This document shows positions 30,214 through 36,866 of a stretch of DNA of 39,786 bases, piece after piece (position 1 is the stretch's first letter; each line of letters begins with the position of its first letter). Under the pieces are notes generated by a model. It worked only from the letters and a program-made list of their open reading frames with translations. It ran no database searches and was not told where the DNA came from. This DNA is from Solirubrobacteraceae bacterium (lineage in GTDB: Bacteria > Actinomycetota > Thermoleophilia > Solirubrobacterales > Solirubrobacteraceae), in assembly GCA_017882375.1 (NCBI GenBank), contig JADGPP010000029.1, positions 1-39,786 on the forward strand, written 5' to 3'. The position numbers and the translations under genes were made by a program.

Positions 30214-31638
30214 ATGGCCATCGACATCTCACAGTTCGACGCCCCGCCGGACCTGATCTTCGAGGCGCCCTCGATCCAGATCAGCGACTCCCGCGTCGCC
30301 GAGCTCGGCGCCCGGGGAGCGGGTCGGCGGCAACTGCCGGCGACGCGCGACCTGCTGAAGGACGTGCCATACATCGTCGACTTCTGCGATCCCAGCCCGA
30401 CGACGGCGCTGCACGCTGGTTATCTGCGCAACATAGCGCTCGGGCACGCGCTTGCGAGCGCGCTCGAGGCAGCGGGCGCGCACGTCGCGCGCCAGACGCA
30501 GATCGCCGACGCCGGCCGCGACATGGGCGAGGCGATGGCCGGCTACATTCGCTACGCGGAGGAGGTGGACCCGGCCACGGCGCGGGAGAAGAGTGACCGG
30601 TTCGTCGGCCGCCTGCACGCGATGCACGCGAAGGAGCAAGGCGGCTTAGCGGACTACCTGCTGGCACGACTCGCAGCCGGCGATCCCGAGATCCGCGATC
30701 TGTGGCACACGGTGCGCGACTGGGCCGTGAGCGGTCAGAACGAGACGCTCGTACGACTGGGGGTTCGCTTCGATCGGACGATCTTCGACTCGCAGTACGT
30801 GCCGCGGATCGATCCGCTCGTGCGCCTCGCGCTCGCTCAGGGAGTCATCGCCGGCTCGCCGCAGGGGCCGCTGGCTTTCGAGACCGACGCGCCCGCGGAG
30901 GTGCACCTGCCGCTGATCGGCAGCGACGGCCTGCCGACGAAGGATCTGCGCGCGCTGACGATCTGGCGCTCGCTGATGACCGAGATGACCGACGTGACCT
31001 TGATCCGGCTGACCAGCGAGGAACGCCGCGACAACCTCGACGAGATCCTGCGCGGGCTCGCGCCGGGGTCGAAGGTCTATCCAACCGCGGTGCTGCACGC
31101 CGAGGTCGTCACCGACCGCGACGACGGGCCCGGGGGCGAGAGCACGCTGCTGATCGACGACCTGCTCGACATGCTCTTGAAGCACGACGAGCTTCGCTCG
31201 CTGGCTATCGAGGAGCGCCCGGCCTGCGCCGCGCAGGATCTCGCGGCGATGGTGCTGATGGGCATGTGCCTTGACCATCCGCTGCACGAGGCGCTGACGA
31301 TCACGCCCGAGCGCGTGCTGGACGGCCAGACGAATGCGGGATGGACGCTCGCGCGCGCTTGGATGAAGGCGTGGGATCCGCGCAACGACGGCGGTCCGCT
31401 GCCGCTCGCCGACGACGAGCACTACCGCTCGGTCGCCGCGCAGTCGCAGCTGCTGCCGCTGCTCGACCGCGCCGTCAAAGGCCTCGACGTCCTGCGGCTG
31501 GTGCGCTTCCTCGCCCGCATCGGCAGCTGGTACCTGGACACGGACACCGATCCGGCGGTCGGGCGGATCATGCGCTCGCTGCTCTCCAGCGGACTTGGCA
31601 GCCTGGGGCTCGTGCGTGCGCAGGAGCTGAGCGGCTGA
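30214..31638 (+). CDS. Arginyl-tRNA synthetase-like protein lacking HIGH and KMSK signatures
   Basis: 474 residues. ArgRS class Ia core: YIVDFCDPSPTTALHAGYLRN (52-73) aligns with the ArgRS block ending LHVGHLRN, then IADAGRDMGEAM (ArgRS INDAGRQIG), LVRLGVRFDRTIFDSQYV, SDGLPTKDLRAL and a helical DALR-like C-terminus. HIGH is HAGY (67-70). The lysine that replaces KMSK in many ArgRSs, two residues before the Leu of LHVGH, is Thr64. The KMSTR...TLDDLL site reads GGESTLLIDDLL (308-319). The N-terminal tRNA-binding Add1 domain is missing. It is a paralogue, possibly an amino-acid ligase/activator or a tRNA-independent enzyme; a normal argS should exist elsewhere. ArgS-LysA adjacency is typical of actinobacteria. 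Confidence 0.8.
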   Translation: MAIDISQFDAPPDLIFEAPSIQISDSRVAELGARGAGRRQLPATRDLLKDVPYIVDFCDPSPTTALHAGYLRNIALGHALASALEAAGAHVARQTQIADAGRDMGEAMAGYIRYAEEVDPATAREKSDRFVGRLHAMHAKEQGGLADYLLARLAAGDPEIRDLWHTVRDWAVSGQNETLVRLGVRFDRTIFDSQYVPRIDPLVRLALAQGVIAGSPQGPLAFETDAPAEVHLPLIGSDGLPTKDLRALTIWRSLMTEMTDVTLIRLTSEERRDNLDEILRGLAPGSKVYPTAVLHAEVVTDRDDGPGGESTLLIDDLLDMLLKHDELRSLAIEERPACAAQDLAAMVLMGMCLDHPLHEALTITPERVLDGQTNAGWTLARAWMKAWDPRNDGGPLPLADDEHYRSVAAQSQLLPLLDRAVKGLDVLRLVRFLARIGSWYLDTDTDPAVGRIMRSLLSSGLGSLGLVRAQELSG

Positions 31639-32363
31639 TGGCCGCGATCGACCGCACCTCGGGCTATGAGACCTCGATGGCGGACCCCAACGCGCTCGAG
31701 AACGACCTGCGCTCCTTCTACCTGACCGGCAGCGAGGAACCGAGCATCTTCGAGGAATGGGAGCACGGGATCGCCCGCGGCGACTCGACGACTCCCTCGA
31801 TCTGCTCGCCCACCTACCGCTGGTGGATCCTCGAGCATCTGCGCAACGCGCTCGACCGCGACCGCAAAAACCTGCTGCTCAGCCTCGGCGCGGGCAACGC
31901 CTTCGTCGAGCGCGTTCTAGGGCGCGAAGGCTATCCCGTGCTCGCCGTCGACGCGCTCGACCAGGCGGTCGAGCTGGCGCGCCAGGCCGGCGTGCCGGCG
32001 ATCTGCCAGAACCTCTACACCTGGGACGCTAAGCCTGAGTATTGGGATGTGATCTACGCGGACGGCCTGCTCGGTCACCTGCACGACGGCAGCGATGGCG
32101 CGCACACGGCGCTGGGCCTGTTCCACGGCTGGCTGAAGCCCTCCGGTGGGACCGTCGTCATCTCCAACGACTCGCCGAAAACGGACGATCCTGTCCAGCA
32201 GTCGGCGAACGTGCCGGGGTTCTACTGGCTGTCGGACAGATGGATCGCCGCCGAACTGAAGCGCGCTGGCTTCACGCGCGTCTCCACGGCGTCGCTCACC
32301 TACAGACGCCCCCTGTCTGGGCTGCGCACGCGAGCGATCATCACCGCGCACCGCAGCGGGTAG
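31638..32363 (+). CDS. SAM-dependent methyltransferase (class I fold)
   Basis: 241 residues, ATG 31638 overlapping the previous stop (TGATG). After about 70 N-terminal residues: motif I LLLSLGAGNAFVERVL, acidic post-I VLAVDALD, then QNLYTWDAKPEYWDVIYADGLLGHL (motif IV region) and GWLKPSGGTVVISNDSP, which is a methyltransferase_11/12-like order. The substrate is not evident. Tight coupling to the ArgRS-like gene and 16-bp spacing to the LysA-like gene place it inside the same pathway, so an amino-acid-derived small molecule is the natural guess. Confidence 0.78.
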   Translation: MAAIDRTSGYETSMADPNALENDLRSFYLTGSEEPSIFEEWEHGIARGDSTTPSICSPTYRWWILEHLRNALDRDRKNLLLSLGAGNAFVERVLGREGYPVLAVDALDQAVELARQAGVPAICQNLYTWDAKPEYWDVIYADGLLGHLHDGSDGAHTALGLFHGWLKPSGGTVVISNDSPKTDDPVQQSANVPGFYWLSDRWIAAELKRAGFTRVSTASLTYRRPLSGLRTRAIITAHRSG

Positions 32364-32379
32364 GAGGGCCGGCGCAGCG

Positions 32380-33681
32380 ATGCCGATGAGCGAGCACTTC
32401 GAGCGGCGCCTGGAGCCGATCCTCGCGGAAGTCGCCGAGCACTTCGGCACGCCGTTTCACATCTACGACGAACAGGGCATGCTGGCGAGCGTCGAGCGCC
32501 TGAGCGCCGCTTTCGCCACGCTGCCCTTCCACGAGTACTTCGCCGTCAAGGCGCTGCCGAACCTGACCGTGTTGCGCATCCTGCGCGAGCACGGTCTGGG
32601 CATGGAGTGCAGCTCGATCGCCGAGCTGGAGCTGGCCGCCGACTGCGGCGCGCGTGGCGAGGAGGTCTTCTTCACCTCCAACAACACCACGCACGCGGAG
32701 TTCGCCGCGGCGCTTGCCACCGACGCGATCGTCAACGTAGACGACATCACGCTGATCGACAAGCTGCCGGGCGTTCCGTCGGTCTGCTCGTTTCGCTTCA
32801 ACCCCGGACCCGAGCGCCTCGGCGACCGCCTGATCGGCTCGCCGATGGAGGCCAAGTTCGGTCTTCGCCGCGACCAGCTCCAGGACGCGTTCGCGCGGAT
32901 GCGCGAGCTGGGCGCCGAGCGCTTCGGGCTGCACGCGATGATCGCCTCCAACGTGTCGACGGTCCAGCCGCTGCTCGCGACGATCGCGATGCTGCTGGCG
33001 CTCGAGGACGGGCTGAGCCGCGAGCTCGGAATCGAGCTCGAGTTCATCAACGCCGGCGGTGGCCTGGGAATCCCGTACCGGCCCACCGATCACAGCCTCG
33101 ATGTGCACGCGCTCGGGCTCGGGGCGGCTCAGCTGCTGAAGGCCCACGAGGAACGCACCGGCCGCCTGCCGAAGCTGTTCTTCGAGGCCGGGCGCTACAT
33201 CACAGGCCCCAGCGGCGTGCTCGTGACCCGCGTGATCAACCGCATGAGCAAGTGGCGCGAATACGCGGGCGTCGATGCCGGGATCGCCGCGCTGTTGCGC
33301 ACCGCGTTCTACCCCGATGCCTACCACCACCTCACGCTGCATGGCGATCACGGCGAGCGCCCGCTGCAGCGCATCGACGTGGTCGGGTCGCTGTGCGAGA
33401 ACAACGACAAGTTCGCGATCCAGCGGGAGCTGCCGGAGCTGCGGGTGGGCGACCTGCTGCTGATCCACGACACGGGCGCGCACGGCCTCGCGATGGGCTT
33501 CAACTACAACGGCCGGCTGCGCCCGCAGGAGCTGTTGCTGCGCGTGGACGGGAGCGTCGAGCTGATCCGCCGCCGCGAGGAGGTCCGCCGGGACTACTTC
33601 GCGACGCTCCAGTTCGAGCCCGACGTGCTGATGGCGGCCGGCGAGTCCGCGCGCGAGCCGATCGTGGCGCAGGTGAGCTGA
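32380..33681 (+). CDS. lysA: LysA-like PLP (fold III) decarboxylase
   Basis: 433 residues; GGAGG precedes ATG 32380 (an in-frame ATG is at 32386). Alanine racemase-like barrel with PLP lysine K57 (YFAVKALPN), GGGLG (226-230), E269 (FEAGRY), then the second domain with C339-E340-N-N-D343 (LCENND, the CExxD specificity motif), DTGAHGLAMGFNYN and RRRE. This is the diaminopimelate decarboxylase family, making lysine from meso-DAP. One departure: the HxHIGS motif reads HAMIAS (185-190), so the His that stacks on PLP is Met187 and the Gly is Ala. It may be a genuine LysA variant or act on another D-centre amino acid. Confidence 0.78.
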   Translation: MPMSEHFERRLEPILAEVAEHFGTPFHIYDEQGMLASVERLSAAFATLPFHEYFAVKALPNLTVLRILREHGLGMECSSIAELELAADCGARGEEVFFTSNNTTHAEFAAALATDAIVNVDDITLIDKLPGVPSVCSFRFNPGPERLGDRLIGSPMEAKFGLRRDQLQDAFARMRELGAERFGLHAMIASNVSTVQPLLATIAMLLALEDGLSRELGIELEFINAGGGLGIPYRPTDHSLDVHALGLGAAQLLKAHEERTGRLPKLFFEAGRYITGPSGVLVTRVINRMSKWREYAGVDAGIAALLRTAFYPDAYHHLTLHGDHGERPLQRIDVVGSLCENNDKFAIQRELPELRVGDLLLIHDTGAHGLAMGFNYNGRLRPQELLLRVDGSVELIRRREEVRRDYFATLQFEPDVLMAAGESAREPIVAQVS

Positions 33682-33683
33682 GG

Positions 33684-34538
33684 ATGGCCACGCTCGCGAG
33701 CATCGCGGACTTCGGCGGCCTGGACTCGCTGCATGAGGAGATCGATCGTCTGTGGGCGCGCCGCGCAGAGCTCGACGACAGCGACCCGCGGGTGCAAGCG
33801 ACTGTGCTCAGCGTGATCGACCTGCTCGACCGCGGTCGCGTCCGCGTCGCGGAGATCGACAGCGACGGCGAGGTGAAGGTGCATGAGTGGCTAAAGCGCG
33901 CGATCGTGATGCTGTTCCGCGTCTGTCCGATGGAGCGCACCGAGGCTGGACCGATGCTGTTCGCCGATCGACTGCCGCCCAAGCGCGATTGTCCGAACGT
34001 GCGCGTCGTGCCGGGCGCCTACGCGCGCTTTGGCTCGTTCCTCGCGCCGGGCGCGATCCTGATGCCGAGCTTCGTCAACGTCGGCGCTTACGTCGGCAGC
34101 GGAACGCTGGTCGATACTTGGGCGACGGTCGGCTCGTGCGCGCAGATCGGAGAGCGCGTGCACCTCTCGGGCGGCGTCGGCGTCGGCGGCGTGCTCGAGC
34201 CGTTGCAGGCGAGCCCGGTGATCGTCGAGCGCGACGCCTTCATCGGCAGTCGCTGCATGCTGATCGAAGGCGCGCGCGTGGGCGCGGGCGCGGTCGTCGG
34301 GGCCGGCGTGATCCTCTCGCCGACGATCCCCGTGATCGACGCGGCGACAGGCGAGGAGATCGCACGCGGGCGCATACCGGCGTGGAGCGTGGCGATCGGC
34401 GCGACACGCTCGCGCAACTTCCCGGGCGGCGACTTCGGGCTTCCGTGCGTGCTCGTCGTCAAGCGCCTGTCTGAGGGCGAGCGTCACGACAAGGTCAAGC
34501 TGAACGAGCTCGTGCGCGATCACGGCGCGACGCTGTAG
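33684..34538 (+). CDS. dapD: Tetrahydrodipicolinate N-succinyltransferase
   Basis: 284 residues, ATG 2 nt after the lysA-like stop. Left-handed beta-helix acyltransferase of the E. coli DapD type: VRVVPGAYARFGSFLAPGA, MPSFVNVGAYVGSGTLVDTW, VHLSGGVGVGGVLEPLQA, PVIVERDAFIGSRC, and C-terminal VVKRL...HDKVKLNELVR. It is of the E. coli subfamily, unlike the Mycobacterium-type DapD of many actinobacteria. It transfers succinyl from succinyl-CoA to tetrahydrodipicolinate in DAP/lysine synthesis. Its last 19 nt overlap the 3' end of the convergent dapC. Confidence 0.92.
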   Translation: MATLASIADFGGLDSLHEEIDRLWARRAELDDSDPRVQATVLSVIDLLDRGRVRVAEIDSDGEVKVHEWLKRAIVMLFRVCPMERTEAGPMLFADRLPPKRDCPNVRVVPGAYARFGSFLAPGAILMPSFVNVGAYVGSGTLVDTWATVGSCAQIGERVHLSGGVGVGGVLEPLQASPVIVERDAFIGSRCMLIEGARVGAGAVVGAGVILSPTIPVIDAATGEEIARGRIPAWSVAIGATRSRNFPGGDFGLPCVLVVKRLSEGERHDKVKLNELVRDHGATL

Positions 34539-35677
34539 CGCGCGCCCTCGCTCTGGAGCAGCTCGGCGGCGAGAGCGATTCGCGCGGGCGTCGGCGTCAG
34601 CGCTACGCGCAGGTGGCCCTCGCCGCCTGCGCCGAGATAGGAGCCGGGCACGACGAGCAGCGAGCGCTCGAGCAGCCGCTCGTGCGCGCGGACGTCGTCG
34701 CCGCCGGGCACGCGCAACCACAGAAAGATCCCCGCCGGTGTACCTGCGTCCTCGAATCCGATGCGTCGTGCTGCGGCGCCCAGCAGCGCGCGCTTGTGCG
34801 CATAGCGGTCACGCGCCTGGTCCACGTGCGCGTCGTCCTCCCATGCGGCGATCGAAGCGCGCTGCACGAGCACAGGTGGCGTCGTGCCGATGTCGCTGCG
34901 GTAGCGCTTGATGCGCCCGACGATCTGCGGATCGCCCGCGACGAACCCCGAGCGCAGACCGGCGAGCGCAGAGCGCTTGGAGAGCGAGTTGAACACGACC
35001 ACGCCGCTGCGATCGACCAGCTGCAGGCCCGAGGCGGGCGGCTCGCCCTCGTACCAGAATTCGGAGTACGTCTCGTCGAGCGCGAGGATCGCGCCGTTGC
35101 GGCGGCAGCGGTCGGCGAGCTCCTCCAGCAGCGCGACCGGCGCGATCGCGCCGGTCGGGTTGTGCGGGCTGACCACCCAGACGATCGCGGTCTCCTCCCA
35201 GGGGACGGCATCCGGGTCGGGCAGCCAGCGTTTCGCCGCCGTGAGGATCTGCGCGCTCACCGCCAGGCCGGACGCGCGCGCGCTGCGCTCGGGCACGGGA
35301 TAGGAAGGTGAGCTGACCGCGATCGTGTCGCCGGGCTGCGCGAACAGGCGCGCCATCAGCGCGATCGGCTCCTTGGCGCCGAGCGTCGGCAGGATTTCGC
35401 GCCCGGGCTCGAGCGCGACGCCGAAGCGTCGCACGATCCATCTGGCGATCGCCTCGCGCAGTTCGAGCAGTCCTTCGGCCGGCGGATACGGGCACAGCGA
35501 CAGCGACGCGGCGTCTTGCGCGAGCGCAGCGCGCACAGCTCGCGGGGCCGGGTCGGTCGGCTCTCCCATGCTCAGGTCGACTACGTCCACACCGCCAGCT
35601 TCCGCCGCACGCCGCTGTTCGGCCAGACGCACGAAGGGATAGGCGGGAGCCCGCTCGACGTTTGCGTTTAGGCGCAC
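34520..35677 (-). CDS. dapC: N-succinyldiaminopimelate aminotransferase
   Basis: 385 residues from GTG 35677, which overlaps the last 10 nt of dapE; longer starts would lie within dapE. Class I/II aminotransferase fold: MGEPTDPAP, YPPAEGLLELREAIARW, LPTLGAKEPI, SPHNPTGA (N173), LDETYSEFW (D201, Y204), and PLP lysine K234 in NSLSKRSALAGLR. C-terminal GIFLWLRVPGG and HLRVALTP. It fits the DapC family (actinobacterial/betaproteobacterial) that makes succinyl-DAP from the keto acid with glutamate. Its sequence alone cannot exclude a related aminotransferase, but dapE and dapD next to it make DapC likely. Confidence 0.88.
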   Translation of the reverse strand: MRLNANVERAPAYPFVRLAEQRRAAEAGGVDVVDLSMGEPTDPAPRAVRAALAQDAASLSLCPYPPAEGLLELREAIARWIVRRFGVALEPGREILPTLGAKEPIALMARLFAQPGDTIAVSSPSYPVPERSARASGLAVSAQILTAAKRWLPDPDAVPWEETAIVWVVSPHNPTGAIAPVALLEELADRCRRNGAILALDETYSEFWYEGEPPASGLQLVDRSGVVVFNSLSKRSALAGLRSGFVAGDPQIVGRIKRYRSDIGTTPPVLVQRASIAAWEDDAHVDQARDRYAHKRALLGAAARRIGFEDAGTPAGIFLWLRVPGGDDVRAHERLLERSLLVVPGSYLGAGGEGHLRVALTPTPARIALAAELLQSEGARYSVAP

Positions 35678-36765
35678 AGAAACGACTGCAGCATGTCGTG
35701 AGCGCGCGCAAGCGCGTGGATCGAGACGCGCTCGTCCGCGCGGTGTGCGAACGCGGGATCGCCGGGACCGAAGTTGACGGCGTCGACGCCGGCGGTGGCG
35801 AATTCGGCGACGGGCGTCCAGGCCTGCTTGGGCTGCGCCGGCGCCTGGCTGCATGCGATGAGCCTGCTCATCAGCGGGTTCTCGTGCGGCGGAAGAGCGC
35901 CCTGCGAGTTGGCGACCACGTCGAGCTCGCCGTATCGCTCGCAGATCTCGCGCAGCGTCCGAGCCGCCTCCGTCGCGCTGGTGCTGGGCGAATAGCGGAA
36001 ATTGACGTTCGCCGCGCACGTGCCCGGGATCACGTTGCGCGCGACGCCGGCGTGCAGCGCCGTCACGGAGGCGACCTGCGTGAAGCCGAGTCCGTCGATC
36101 GCGACGCGCAACGGCTCGAACGCGTGCAGGGCGCGGATCCCTGCGACGGCGTGGTCGATCGCGTTGTCCGCGAGCCACGGGCGCGCCGAGTGCCCAGCGC
36201 GCCCGTGGAACGTCCACGTCGCGTCGAGATTGCCCAGGCAGCCCGCCTGCACGAGGTTGGCCGTGGGCTCGAGCACGATCGCAAGATCGGCATCGCGCAG
36301 CCCGTCCTCGCGTGCGAGCAGCGGCGCGAGGGCGCTGCGATCCGACGACAGCTCCTCGCGGCCGAACAGCAGGCAACCGAGATCGGCTGAGTAGTCGGCC
36401 AGCGGTTCTGCGGCGCGCGCCAGCGCGAGCTCGAGCATCACCGCGACGCCGCTCTTCATGTCGCTCGCTCCCACTCCGGCGACGTGCTCGCCGAGCATCC
36501 GACCCGGCCAGTTGCCCTGCGCGGGAACCGTGTCGAGATGACCGGCGAGCAGCACGAGGGGGCGATCGGTGCGCGCGGTCGCCCCTGCGAGCACGCATGT
36601 GTCGCCGGCGTCCCGCACAGGCACGCCACCCGCCTGAAGCACGGCGACAACGTGATCGACGATGTCTCTCTCTGCGCCCGATTGAGAGGCGATGTCGACG
36701 AGCTCGAGCGTCCGGGTCGCCAGTCGGGCCTCGAGGTCGGTGGCGGGAATGCTGGTATTCGCCAT
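35668..36765 (-). CDS. dapE: Succinyl-diaminopimelate desuccinylase
   Basis: 365 residues. M20 metallopeptidase fold with the two-zinc site visible: H76 and D78 (AGHLDTV), D102 (GASDMKSG), E137-E138 (GREELSS), E166 (LEPTAN) and a C-terminal His (PAFAHRADE). The dimerisation/lid domain holds AGHSARPW and NVIPGTCAANVNFRY. It matches the actinobacterial DapE type. It releases succinate from N-succinyl-LL-DAP. It is transcribed leftward with dapC, which starts inside its end. The promoter must lie in the 100 bp shared with the divergent lhr gene. Confidence 0.92.
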   Translation of the reverse strand: MANTSIPATDLEARLATRTLELVDIASQSGAERDIVDHVVAVLQAGGVPVRDAGDTCVLAGATARTDRPLVLLAGHLDTVPAQGNWPGRMLGEHVAGVGASDMKSGVAVMLELALARAAEPLADYSADLGCLLFGREELSSDRSALAPLLAREDGLRDADLAIVLEPTANLVQAGCLGNLDATWTFHGRAGHSARPWLADNAIDHAVAGIRALHAFEPLRVAIDGLGFTQVASVTALHAGVARNVIPGTCAANVNFRYSPSTSATEAARTLREICERYGELDVVANSQGALPPHENPLMSRLIACSQAPAQPKQAWTPVAEFATAGVDAVNFGPGDPAFAHRADERVSIHALARAHDMLQSFLCA

Positions 36766-36854
36766 TGCTGTTGGGCCATCCCGGACTCGCGTCGCGCATC
36801 GGTCGGCCGGCCTGCCTTAGATTCTCCCAGCGCGCTGCGAGGTGCTCGCCGCGC

Positions 36855-36860
36855 TAGCCT
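36855..36860 (+). promoter_or_regulatory. -10 element TAGCCT of lhr
   Basis: TANNNT 6 nt before ATG 36867, in the divergent gap with dapE; leaderless geometry. Confidence 0.55.
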
Positions 36861-36866
36861 CGAACG

